From Spirochaetia bacterium (lineage in GTDB: Bacteria > Spirochaetota > Spirochaetia > JABMQR01): a stretch of DNA of 23,033 nucleotides. The position numbers were made by a program, and so were the translations under genes. The notes under the pieces were generated by a model. It was not told the DNA's origin. It was given only the letters and a program-made list of their open reading frames with translations, and did no database searches. Shown here piece after piece: positions 8,047 to 14,865 of the stretch (position 1 is the stretch's first letter; each line of letters begins with the position of its first letter). The stretch covers positions 1 to 23,033 of the forward strand of contig JADHUD010000007.1 in NCBI GenBank assembly GCA_016784705.1. The letters run 5' to 3'.

Positions 8047-8113
8047 AGTATAAATCCTCCTATAAATTCAAAAGAGCGGGAAGAGTACTCGAATGCGTAT
8101 AAAAACTCAATAC

Positions 8114-8371
8114 TCAATTTTGCATCGTAGACCCTTTCAATAAAAGATCAGCCAGATAACAAGTACCGGCATCCCGGCAGCAAGCGAGTAGAGAACCCTT
8201 TGGGATATAGTTCCTCCAGATAACCTTTCCTTCAACTCCGTTAACAACTACCGCAGCAAATACTGCGACTGTATTATTAATGCAGACCATATTTCTTATC
8301 CCTCCTCCAACAACCTGAAGTTTACCTGCGAGGTCTGACCCCATTACCGAAATGTTTACTAACTGCCACAA
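8114..8371 (-). pseudogene. Decayed C-terminal fragment of a sugar kinase (rhamnulokinase-like)
   Basis: An 85-codon frame opens with TTG and has no SD. Its core LQVVGGGIRN recalls the LHxVGGGxxN motif of FGGY kinases such as rhamnulokinase. VVVNGVEGKVIWRN lies at the position of the following VVAGPVEATVIGN motif, and the end (DAGTCYLADLLLKGS) at the place of GDIxSLxEARxxVRxS. Key positions are altered and the ATP-binding N-terminal domain is absent, so the product cannot be a working kinase. Similarity begins right beside REP-like repeat A (8331-8352), suggesting that a rearrangement there cut the gene. The assignment rests on short motifs; it may also be a chance frame. Confidence 0.4.
8331..8352 (+). 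repeat. REP-like repeat copy A
   Basis: This 22-bp element starts AGGTCTGACCCC and ends ACCGAAA, with a GGTC-T-GACC palindromic core. It matches copy B (8558-8579) at 18 of 22 positions, and copy C (15565-15586, opposite strand) at 17 of 22. GTCTGAC/GTCAGAC cores of this kind are known from REP elements linked to RayT transposases; no such transposase is in the window. Confidence 0.6.
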
Positions 8372-8557
8372 AGCTTTTGGTAAATTTGTTAATATTTATT
8401 ATCACAATAAGAAAATATCTAAACCTATATTGTTGAAGAATTTTTTACCACTATTGCTCTACTAAGTTACTTTTACCAAAGGTCTTACTGAATATTTCAC
8501 CCACAAGTTTTGTAGCAGTTCTAAATGTTTACAAATGGCTTTGAAGAGCAGTAAATA

Positions 8558-8579
8558 GGGTCTGAACCCGTTGCCGAAA
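8558..8579 (+). repeat. REP-like repeat copy B
   Basis: GGGTCTGAACCC followed by GTTGCCGAAA, in the same direction as copy A with 18 of 22 identical bases. Its TTGCCG (8571-8576) also lies at the -35 position of the AEC gene promoter, so the repeat may have supplied part of that promoter. Confidence 0.6.
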
Positions 8580-8600
8580 CTGGGAAACTTAGCATATAGT
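8571..8600 (+). promoter_or_regulatory. Promoter of the AEC gene (likely leaderless)
   Basis: TTGCCG (8571-8576), an 18-nt spacer, TATAGT (8595-8600), then six bases to the ATG at 8607. The alternative upstream TTG start at 8571 would lie inside the -35 box, which argues for the ATG at 8607. Confidence 0.55.
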
Positions 8601-8606
8601 AGAGTC

Positions 8607-9488
8607 ATGATTATCCAGTCCTTTGTTCAGCTTCTGCCAATTCTCATTCTTGTTGCAGGCGGATTTTTTTTAACCCGGATATACCACCTTTCACAAGATA
8701 CTCTGGTTAAAGTAATCGTGGATTTTTTCATGCCCATGCTGATTTTCCATGCACTCTATACGAGCGATATCGGCGGACATATGGTTTTCAACCTGGCTGG
8801 TGCCGCCACCCTTATGGTGCTCATACTGCTCGGACTGGCGTACCTTTATTCACGAATTACCGGAATCGAAGCGAATCAGTTCATACCCTCAGTAATCTTT
8901 ATGAACTCAGGTTTCTTGGGGATCCCTTTGATGAAATTATGGGGCGGAATTGCTGCGATGAATCTCATTGTCATCTATGACCAGATTCAAACCATATATA
9001 TTTTCACCTTGGGAATTCTCATTATAGCCGGGGGCTTCAGCACTAAAGGTTTAAAGGAGATGATAAAATCTCCGATTCTCTGGGCAATTTTTCTGGGTTT
9101 TTCGTTTCGATTTCTGGAACTGCCTTTGGCAGACCCTCTTTTAGCCACGATGGCCTTCGGTGGAAATGCAGCTCCTCCTCTTGCAGCTTTAGCAGTCGGT
9201 GCTGCACTGGGAGAGACAAAACTCCATTTTAATCGGCATCTATTTGCCGCACTGTTTTTACGAATAACAGGAGGCTTTCTCTGCGGTTTGTTGGGCTCCT
9301 CAATATTTGGTCTCACGGGAATTAGCCGGACTGTAGTAATTGTTGCTTCAAGCCTGCCTACTGCAGTATTTGCCTCAGTCCTGCCTCTGCGTTATGGTAT
9401 TAAAGCGGACTTCGCAGCTACGATGGTCGTTATATCAACTCTGTTGGGAGCAGTAACAATTCCGTTAACTTTCTGGCTGGCAAGCTGA
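8607..9488 (+). CDS. AEC-family transporter
   Basis: The 293-aa protein (from the ATG) has about ten hydrophobic helices in two five-helix halves, as in the auxin efflux carrier/bile-acid transporter fold. Typical family segments are LLPILILVAGGFFLTR at the start, IFMNSGFLGIPLM in helix 4, and ASSLPTAVFASVLPLRYG with the broken helix near residue 250. Bacterial AEC members move carboxylates such as malate or malonate, or unknown organic anions; the substrate here is open. The frame runs upstream to a TTG at 8571, but that codon lies in the likely -35 box. It stands alone between a degenerate region and a convergent redox operon. Confidence 0.88.
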   Translation: MIIQSFVQLLPILILVAGGFFLTRIYHLSQDTLVKVIVDFFMPMLIFHALYTSDIGGHMVFNLAGAATLMVLILLGLAYLYSRITGIEANQFIPSVIFMNSGFLGIPLMKLWGGIAAMNLIVIYDQIQTIYIFTLGILIIAGGFSTKGLKEMIKSPILWAIFLGFSFRFLELPLADPLLATMAFGGNAAPPLAALAVGAALGETKLHFNRHLFAALFLRITGGFLCGLLGSSIFGLTGISRTVVIVASSLPTAVFASVLPLRYGIKADFAATMVVISTLLGAVTIPLTFWLAS

Positions 9489-9519
9489 GGATTCCGCTAA
9501 TACAAATGTGCAGTATTCA

Positions 9520-9963
9520 TCAACCATGATATTTTCTTTTCTGAAAAAATCCCATTATCTGATTAACAGGAAACTGTCTGTTTCGGTACATAATGATTAG
9601 AGAAAGCAGTACCAGAACACCTCCAACAGCAAAGAAAAACACATGTAGAAATACTATTGACCCCAAGATAATACACTGAACGATGATCCAGATCATAAGT
9701 GCTCCGCCCATTGTGCATCCGGAATACGCTTGCGTCTTCGGAAACTTACATGACAGAAAGAGAGCAAACAGATCACCAAAACCTAAAACCGTAAAGAGAA
9801 TAATTCCAGGAATCAGATAGTTCGTAAACAGAGAACCTTCTAAAGAATCAGGAGGAATTCCCAACGGGCTGTTCGGGTTTAAGATTGCAGCACCACCACC
9901 TACTAATGCTCCAATACCCACAAACCCGTGCACTATTCTTGCAGCAATAAATAATCCTTTCAT
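9520..9963 (-). CDS. Four-helix membrane protein, last gene of redox operon
   Basis: The frame is open from 10026, but the ATG at 9963 has an SD-like GGAAGG and a more natural N-terminus (MKGLFIAARIVHGFVGIGAL), giving 147 aa. Four hydrophobic segments lie near 7-27, 52-72, 85-106 and 108-125, followed by a basic tail. I do not recognise a named family. It begins 25 nt after the FMN-binding gene and so closes the four-gene unit. A membrane anchor or partner for that flavoprotein is a reasonable guess, without direct evidence. Confidence 0.72.
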   Translation of the reverse strand: MKGLFIAARIVHGFVGIGALVGGGAAILNPNSPLGIPPDSLEGSLFTNYLIPGIILFTVLGFGDLFALFLSCKFPKTQAYSGCTMGGALMIWIIVQCIILGSIVFLHVFFFAVGGVLVLLSLIIMYRNRQFPVNQIMGFFQKRKYHG

Positions 9964-9988
9964 GATTGCCCTTCCCGTAGGTCTCTCT

Positions 9989-10384
9989 TCATTTAACCGC
10001 TCCAAGCAATGCTTTCTGAACAGCATCCCTGATTAAAAGGCTGCTGTAGGTAGCACCGGAAATAGCATCAACATCAACCCTCTGTTTTTCAAGTATTTGG
10101 GCGATTACTTTTTCTCCATCTTTCCCCCGGCCATTTCGGTGTTCAAGAAGATCAATATTGATAATAACATGATCCTTAACCGTTATTTCAACCTCAGCCA
10201 TTACAATTACGGCATCGGCTGTCCCGCGATAGACACCATCCGGAATTTTCATCAGGTCGATCTGTTCTATGGTTATCCCATTGATATATGAATCAAGATT
10301 TTTGGATATATTTCTGAAGACCAGGCCCATTCCTATACCGATACAAGTAAGCACTATTAGCAGAATAATGATGACTTTTTTCAT
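9989..10384 (-). CDS. FMN-binding domain protein, membrane-anchored
   Basis: The 131-aa protein has an N-terminal signal anchor (residues 3-22), then a single FMN-binding domain (as in RnfG/NqrC): DGVYRG at 49-54 and SGATYSS at 109-115. In relatives Thr in S-G-A-T-x-S is joined to FMN by a phosphoester bond made by the ApbE flavin transferase; here that would be Thr112, on the outer face of the membrane. The gene overlaps the ferredoxin gene by 4 bases (ATGA, 10381-10384), which points to coupled expression. It probably takes electrons from an Fe-S partner or gives them to one. No apbE gene is in the window. Confidence 0.9.
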   Translation of the reverse strand: MKKVIIILLIVLTCIGIGMGLVFRNISKNLDSYINGITIEQIDLMKIPDGVYRGTADAVIVMAEVEITVKDHVIINIDLLEHRNGRGKDGEKVIAQILEKQRVDVDAISGATYSSLLIRDAVQKALLGAVK

Positions 10385-10869
10385 TTTACCTTACCTATTT
10401 CTCGAAGCAGTTTGCTTATGATTTCATTTTTTTCAGAATCAACGGTTTCAGTTAGTTCTTTCAGCATATCCCGTACACTCCTGCTCTGCGGCAGCATGAA
10501 ACCGGCTTCACGGGCGCAATCCTCAGCAAGAATGCGCAGTGATTTACCCAGAGCCATAGCCAGTTTTTTCTCTCCCGGCTTCTGCGCTGCTGATTCCAAG
10601 TTTCGAGCTGCCTGCTCCTGTTCGGTTTTCCTCTCAAGAAGTGCCATCATTAAAGAGGTCAACTCCTCATTCTTCACCCCTGGCTCGGGATAATTATTCA
10701 TTACAAGATATATTGCATGTGATGGACATGCGTCTACACACAATCTGCAGCCGTCTAAACATAAGTCCCTGTCAATCTGGCCAGTCTCAGTATCAGCAGC
10801 TCCTGTCGGGCAGACAAAAAGACAAAGACAATCCTTAGAACATAATTCTATATTTCGTGAAGCATACAT
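10381..10869 (-). CDS. Two-cluster ferredoxin-like protein with helical C-terminal domain
   Basis: In this 162-aa protein all the cluster cysteines are in the first 50 residues: C10, C14, C16, C20 (CSKDCLCLFVCP) and C37, C41, C44, C48 (CLDGCRLCVDACP). The first motif has an unusual C-x3-C-x-C-x3-CP spacing instead of C-x2-C-x2-C-x3-CP, the second has C-x3-C-x2-C-x3-CP. About 110 charged, helix-prone residues follow, with no motif I know; they may be a partner-binding domain. A strong SD (GGGGGAGAG) precedes the ATG. It sits 12 nt after the rubrerythrin-like gene and overlaps the FMN-binding gene, so electron flow between these products is likely. Confidence 0.85.
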   Translation of the reverse strand: MYASRNIELCSKDCLCLFVCPTGAADTETGQIDRDLCLDGCRLCVDACPSHAIYLVMNNYPEPGVKNEELTSLMMALLERKTEQEQAARNLESAAQKPGEKKLAMALGKSLRILAEDCAREAGFMLPQSRSVRDMLKELTETVDSEKNEIISKLLREIGKVK

Positions 10870-10881
10870 TACTCTCCCCCT

Positions 10882-11322
10882 TCAGGATACTTTAGTAAAT
10901 CGTTTTTCAGGTGCTTTACATACAGGACAGAGACCCGGTGAAGTTTTACCCAAAAAGATAAATCCGCATGCTTCGCAGATAAACAAATCATTTTCCACAA
11001 AAAATTCATCACCCTTCAGTAAATACCGATCAATCAGTGATTTTTGAAGTGTGGTAACTTTTTCTCCCCATCTGAGCGCCCGATGAACACCCCTCTCCTC
11101 TGTATATTCAGCTTTCTTCATTATTTCAGGATACTGATTCTGCAAATCTTCAGTAATCTGATTTTTTATGGTCTCCGGTGACACTTTTCGGGAAGAACTC
11201 TTCAGCTGCATGCTTTCAGAAAGCTCTGAAAAAAGTTTTTCCAGAACATACAGCTGCTGTTTTTCTGACGCTTTTGCCAGATTACTAAAAATAGCAGGGA
11301 AAGCATTTCTAGGTATAGTCAT
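10882..11322 (-). CDS. Rubrerythrin-like protein with C-terminal rubredoxin domain
   Basis: This 146-aa protein ends in a rubredoxin-like Fe(Cys)4 domain: CEACG at 116-120 and CPVCKAP at 132-138, the form found at the C-terminus of rubrerythrin. The part before it (AEYTEERGVHRALRWGEKVTTLQKSLIDRYL, about 71-101) resembles only the second half of the ferritin-like diiron domain. The usual first pair of ligand helices is not visible and is replaced by a charged helical region. It may therefore carry no diiron site and act as an electron carrier. It is the first gene of the operon, with an SD (AAGGAG) and a promoter about 60 nt upstream. Confidence 0.82.
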   Translation of the reverse strand: MTIPRNAFPAIFSNLAKASEKQQLYVLEKLFSELSESMQLKSSSRKVSPETIKNQITEDLQNQYPEIMKKAEYTEERGVHRALRWGEKVTTLQKSLIDRYLLKGDEFFVENDLFICEACGFIFLGKTSPGLCPVCKAPEKRFTKVS

Positions 11323-11381
11323 CTTTTTCTCCTTATAGCGGAATATGTATGCAGCGGATTCTTCCCTATTCCCTGCTCTTC

Positions 11382-11410
11382 ATACTAAATCATTGTTTTT
11401 AAGTGAGCAA
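11382..11410 (-). promoter_or_regulatory. Promoter of the redox operon
   Basis: Read on the minus strand: TTGCTC (11410-11405), a 17-nt spacer, then TAGTAT (11387-11382). The leader to the rubrerythrin-like ATG would be about 50 nt. Confidence 0.55.
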
Positions 11411-11413
11411 TCA

Positions 11414-11438
11414 ATTTTGTCCGGAATTTTATCCGGAA
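11414..11438 (-). repeat. Tandem 12-bp repeat upstream of the redox promoter
   Basis: On the minus strand ATTCCGGATAAA is followed directly by ATTCCGGACAAA. Each unit contains the palindrome TCCGGA (11420-11425 and 11432-11437). The pair lies just upstream of the -35 box, where an activator would bind. No protein can be assigned. Confidence 0.45.
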
Positions 11439-11504
11439 TCGCATAAAAACGAGCCATTTTACGGAAAAACGAATGGTGTAATGAGTAAGTTTGCAGGAAT
11501 TCCG

Positions 11505-11513
11505 TGATATACT
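11505..11513 (+). promoter_or_regulatory. Extended -10 promoter of the GNAT-like gene (likely leaderless)
   Basis: TG-A-TATACT (11505-11513) is an extended -10 element, and the ATG at 11519 follows after five bases. No good -35 box is seen at 17 nt, as is common with extended -10 promoters. Confidence 0.5.
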
Positions 11514-11518
11514 TACCT

Positions 11519-12631
11519 ATGAGAATTGTAACCGTAGCAAATCGAAAAACAATGAAGGCTTTTGTCAATTTCCCCCGTGATCTCTACCGGGACAATCCGT
11601 ATTGGGTACCCCCGATGTGGGGTGAAGAACGGCACGCCTATAACGGGAAAACCAATGTCATGCTCAGGGATAACGATTACCAGCTGCTGCTGGTATATGA
11701 GCAGGATAATCTGCTGGGTCGGTCCCTTGTGTATATCGATGAAAAATTTAACCATTATTATTCAGTATCCACTGGTTTTTTCGGGGCTTTTGAATGTGTG
11801 AATAATAAGGAGGCTGCCAATCTGCTGCTTTCAGCCTCCATGCTCTGGCTCCAGGAGCGGGGAATGTCTTCGATGCGGGGTCCTATTCATCCTATTGCTG
11901 AAAGCTGGGGTTTCCTTCTGAAAGGGTATGAGTCAATGCCGGTTCTTATGGCCTCTTACAATCCCCCTTACTATCATGATCTCATGGAGAGTTTTGGTCT
12001 TAAAAAAGTAAAGGATTTATTTGCCTATGAGGCTGATATATCTACCGGGTATCAGGTTCCCGAAAGAATCGGACGATTTACAGAGCTATTGCTGAAATCT
12101 CATCCGGAGTTCTCCGTGAGAAGAATTGATAGAAAGAACCTTATGCGTGATGCTGAGCATATTTGGAGAATTACCAATACCGCCTTAAGTGATAATTGGG
12201 GATATGTGCCGGTTGATGAGTTTGTGATGAAGGATATGGTACGCAGGCTGAAAGTTATTCTTGATGCTGATGCAATCTGGTTTGTGCAGGATAAAGGGGT
12301 ACCAATAGGATATGCTCTTGGCTTTCCAGACCCAAACATCATCATACAGGCTATAAAGGGAAAGTTGTTTCCCACAGGATTTTTACACCTTTTGCTGAAG
12401 AAAAAGCATATACGCCGGTACCGGTTATTCGGTTTAGGGGTTCTGCCGCAATATCATGGGCTTGGACTTGATGTCCTTCTCTATAAGAATCTCTACGATG
12501 CACTTAGCAAAAAACAGTTTCTGCTTGAGGCAAACTATATTCTGGAAGATAACTGGAAAATCCGTAATGCACTTGAAAAACTGAATCTGGTCCGTACAAA
12601 AGAGTATCGGGTTTATGAGATGCGTATGTAA
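11519..12631 (+). CDS. GNAT-like acetyltransferase-fold protein
   Basis: The 370-aa protein begins MRIVTVANRKTMKAFVNFPR and continues LYRDNPYWVPPMW, the typical opening of a conserved GNAT-related family. Further family blocks are GFFGAFECVNNKEAA (about 83-97), MRGPIHP (about 121-127), MASYNPPYYHDLMESFGLKKVKDLFAYE near 145-175, and a C-terminal acetyl-CoA-type segment LFGLGVLPQYHGLGLD (about 306-321) with the R/Q-x-x-G-x-G/A-like loop. The substrate is unknown. An alternative GTG start at 11504 has a weak AGGA upstream, but the family N-terminus and the extended -10 box favour 11519. It is divergent from the redox operon. Confidence 0.82.
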   Translation: MRIVTVANRKTMKAFVNFPRDLYRDNPYWVPPMWGEERHAYNGKTNVMLRDNDYQLLLVYEQDNLLGRSLVYIDEKFNHYYSVSTGFFGAFECVNNKEAANLLLSASMLWLQERGMSSMRGPIHPIAESWGFLLKGYESMPVLMASYNPPYYHDLMESFGLKKVKDLFAYEADISTGYQVPERIGRFTELLLKSHPEFSVRRIDRKNLMRDAEHIWRITNTALSDNWGYVPVDEFVMKDMVRRLKVILDADAIWFVQDKGVPIGYALGFPDPNIIIQAIKGKLFPTGFLHLLLKKKHIRRYRLFGLGVLPQYHGLGLDVLLYKNLYDALSKKQFLLEANYILEDNWKIRNALEKLNLVRTKEYRVYEMRM

Positions 12632-12680
12632 ACTGTCTCAACTAACTGCAAATAAAAAAATTTGAGAAATCTAAAAAAAG

Positions 12681-12726
12681 TGACTCTATGTATAGAAACA
12701 AATGCTTGACTCTATACATAGAAACA
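12681..12726. promoter_or_regulatory. Tandem operators upstream of trpB-like gene
   Basis: TCTATGTATAGA (12685-12696) and TCTATACATAGA (12711-12722) are near-palindromes with arms TCTAT/ATAGA and are inverted copies of each other. They sit in two direct repeats of about 20 bp (TGACTCTAT..ATAGAAACA) whose centres are 26 bp apart. The second overlaps the -35 box and spacer, so a repressor bound there would block RNA polymerase. They do not resemble the enteric TrpR operator. The regulator is not in the window as far as I can tell. Confidence 0.75.
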
Positions 12727-12734
12727 TGTACGAT
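12706..12734 (+). promoter_or_regulatory. Promoter of trpB-like gene
   Basis: TTGACT (12706-12711), exactly 17 nt, then TACGAT (12729-12734). The ATG at 12766 has an SD (AAAGGA), leaving a leader of about 25 nt, too short for an attenuator. Confidence 0.75.
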
Positions 12735-12765
12735 ACAGAGCATCTTACAATAAAGGAAATAAACT

Positions 12766-13968
12766 ATGGGATATTTTAAACAGAACCCGGATTCAAAAGG
12801 AAATTTTGGCGCTTACGGCGGATCTTTCATTCCCCCGGACTTACAAATTGAGATGGATAAAATCACTGATGCCTACTATTCAATCAGTAAATCTCATGAC
12901 TTTATTACTGAACTCAGATCCATTAGAAAACATTTTCAAGGCAGACCAACTCCTGTTTACTATGCGAAAACATTATCAGAAAAATACGGTGGACGAATCT
13001 ATCTGAAACGTGAAGACCTCAATCATACCGGTGCTCACAAACTCAACCACTGCATGGGTGAAGCACTTCTTGCAAAATACCTTGGCAAGAAAAAACTTAT
13101 TGCAGAAACAGGCGCAGGTCAGCATGGAGTTGCTCTGGCTACAGCGGCAGCCTATTTCGGACTTGAATGTGAAATCCATATGGGTGAAGTTGATATTATT
13201 AAAGAGCATCCAAATGTAGTTCGTATGAAAATTCTTGGCGCTAACGTTGTTCCTGTCTCGTTTGGACTTAAGACTCTAAAAGAAGCGGTCGATTCGGCGT
13301 TCGGTGCCTACCTGCAGGACCCGATAACCAGTATCTACTGTATTGGCTCCGTCGTAGGTCCGCACCCATTCCCTATGATGGTAAGGGATTTTCAGGCTGT
13401 TGTTGGTGTGGAAGCAAAAGAACAGTTCCATTCCATGACAGGAGAGCATCCTGACAATCTGGTAGCTTGCGTCGGCGGCGGAAGTAATGCAATGGGGCTT
13501 TTTTCGGCCTATATTGATGATGAATGCGATATCTATGGCGTAGAACCTTCCGGCAGATCCCTGACTCTGGGTGATCATGCGGCAACTATGACTTTTGGGA
13601 AACCGGGAACTATTCATGGATTTAAATGCTATCTGCTTCAGGATGAAAAAGGTGACCCTGCTCCGGTATACTCAATTGCCAGCGGATTGGATTATCCGGG
13701 CGTAGGTCCGGAACACTCCATGCTGAAAGATCTTGGCAGAGTGAACTATGTTACTGCCGATGATAGAGAGACTCTTGATGCATTTTTTGAATTAAGCAGA
13801 TCAGAAGGAATTATTCCGGCTCTGGAAAGTGCCCACGCAGTTGCCTATGCAATGAAACTTGCTCAGGAAAAACCGAGACAATCGATACTGGTAAATCTCA
13901 GTGGACGCGGAGACAAGGATTTAGATTTTGTAGTCGATAATTTTGGAAAAGACTACGGTATTTTATAG
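12766..13968 (+). CDS. trpB: Stand-alone tryptophan synthase beta-like protein
   Basis: This 400-aa PLP enzyme is collinear with TrpB, which condenses indole with serine to tryptophan. The PLP lysine is K92 in HTGAHKLNH, the catalytic acid E114 in ETGAGQHG, the phosphate loop GGGSN at 237-241, then SAGLDYPGVGPEH-like SGLDYPGVGPEH near 306-317 and SGRGDKD at 379-385. The region usually written ERQxPNVFRM (COMM domain, which talks to TrpA) reads IIKEHPNVVRM here, so contact with an alpha subunit may be altered. No trpA or other trp gene is adjacent, so it may use free indole or another nucleophile. The stop is TAG, followed by a strong terminator. Tandem operators at the promoter show tight, gene-specific control. 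Confidence 0.9.
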   Translation: MGYFKQNPDSKGNFGAYGGSFIPPDLQIEMDKITDAYYSISKSHDFITELRSIRKHFQGRPTPVYYAKTLSEKYGGRIYLKREDLNHTGAHKLNHCMGEALLAKYLGKKKLIAETGAGQHGVALATAAAYFGLECEIHMGEVDIIKEHPNVVRMKILGANVVPVSFGLKTLKEAVDSAFGAYLQDPITSIYCIGSVVGPHPFPMMVRDFQAVVGVEAKEQFHSMTGEHPDNLVACVGGGSNAMGLFSAYIDDECDIYGVEPSGRSLTLGDHAATMTFGKPGTIHGFKCYLLQDEKGDPAPVYSIASGLDYPGVGPEHSMLKDLGRVNYVTADDRETLDAFFELSRSEGIIPALESAHAVAYAMKLAQEKPRQSILVNLSGRGDKDLDFVVDNFGKDYGIL

Positions 13969-14000
13969 CAAGCTGAAGTTGCTGGGGTAAGGAGTACAGT

Positions 14001-14030
14001 AAAAAGGAGTGCCTTCGCACTCCTTTTTTA
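14001..14030 (+). terminator. Rho-independent terminator after trpB-like gene
   Basis: Stem GGAGTGC (14006-14012), loop CTTC, GCACTCC (14017-14023), then six T. An A run before the stem lengthens it and makes it usable from both sides. Confidence 0.93.
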
Positions 14031-14092
14031 ATTCAACAGATCTAAGCCAATTTCATCTTGATGGAACTCACAAATCTCTGTAGGGTATGTTC

Positions 14093-14827
14093 ATGATAAT
14101 ACCGTATGAAATAAACCCCTTTCAGGGAGCTCAACTTAACACAGAAAATCTTGCAGAAAAGAGTGATCAGTTCCTTCAGCTACTCAACCAGACTCTGAAA
14201 GAGCTGCAGAAAAAAAATCTTCAGCTGGCATGGTTATTTCTTCCACTATCGCGTGCGGATCTGGTAGCCCCTGCAGTCAGTCTTGGGTTCAGTTACCATC
14301 ATGCAGATGATACGGGACTTCAGTTAGTGTTTCAGCTGCAGCCTAACGCATATATTCCAGGATATGCCACACACTATATCGGAGCTGGCGGAGTTGTGAT
14401 TGATGATAAAAATCGTATTTTAGTCATTCAGGAGCGTTATCATACCCGTAAACATTACAAACTGCCAGGCGGAGCTCTTGATCCGGGAGAACATATCGCC
14501 AGAGGTGTAGTGAGAGAGGTCCTCGAAGAGACAGGAATTCATACTGAATTTATCTCCTTAAACTGCTTCAGACACTGGCATGGCTACCGGCACGGAAAAT
14601 CAGATATCTATTTTGTCTGCCGCCTGAAACCTCTCAGTTTTGAAATCTCCATGGATCCAAAAGAAATTTCTGAAGCCGTCTGGATGCCTGTCGATGAGTA
14701 TCTTTCCCAGCCTGACACCCATCCCTTCAATCGTAAGATTGTGCATACAACACTGACGACCAGAGGATTGAAGATTGATGATATTCCTGATTACGGTACG
14801 ATAGAAACACATGAATTATTGTTTTAA
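14093..14827 (+). CDS. Nudix hydrolase, NUDT6-like
   Basis: The protein is 244 aa from the ATG at 14093. The Nudix box is complete: GGALDPGEHIARGVVREV then LEETG (about 126-148, pattern G-x5-E-x7-REUxEExGU), which binds the metal for hydrolysis of a nucleoside diphosphate-X substrate. The N-terminal 90 residues (LQLAWLFLPLSRADLVAPAV, then LGFSYHHADD and IPGYATHYIGAGG) match the extra domain of the NUDT6/FGF-antisense family, whose substrate is poorly known. An ATG at 14087 is an alternative start, but TAGGG lies too close to it. A weak TTGATG-N17-TAGGGT pair ends six bases before 14093, so this too may be leaderless. Confidence 0.9.
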   Translation: MIIPYEINPFQGAQLNTENLAEKSDQFLQLLNQTLKELQKKNLQLAWLFLPLSRADLVAPAVSLGFSYHHADDTGLQLVFQLQPNAYIPGYATHYIGAGGVVIDDKNRILVIQERYHTRKHYKLPGGALDPGEHIARGVVREVLEETGIHTEFISLNCFRHWHGYRHGKSDIYFVCRLKPLSFEISMDPKEISEAVWMPVDEYLSQPDTHPFNRKIVHTTLTTRGLKIDDIPDYGTIETHELLF

Positions 14828-14865
14828 TATCCTTCATTCTTCCTATACTTATTTGAGGTAGCATT

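Larger units (their letters stand above)
8372..8606. other. Gene-free spacer between REP-like repeats
   Basis: I find no gene in this A/T-rich stretch. It contains the second copy of AAATGTTTAC (first at 8350-8359, second at 8523-8532) and a loose inverted pair (CTTTTGGTAAA near 8374 and TTTTACCAAAGG near 8470). It ends with repeat copy B and the AEC promoter. Confidence 0.5.

Noticed and set aside
8987..9316. A 109-codon minus-strand frame inside the AEC gene.
   Set aside because: It lies wholly opposite a well-supported transporter gene and has a basic, low-complexity composition typical of a shadow frame.
11500..11510. Exact 11-mer TTCCGTGATAT shared with the Crp-type palindrome (2221-2231), near the GNAT promoter.
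   Set aside because: The second half-site (TATCAC) is missing here, and the bases overlap an extended -10 box, so a second Crp operator is not supported.
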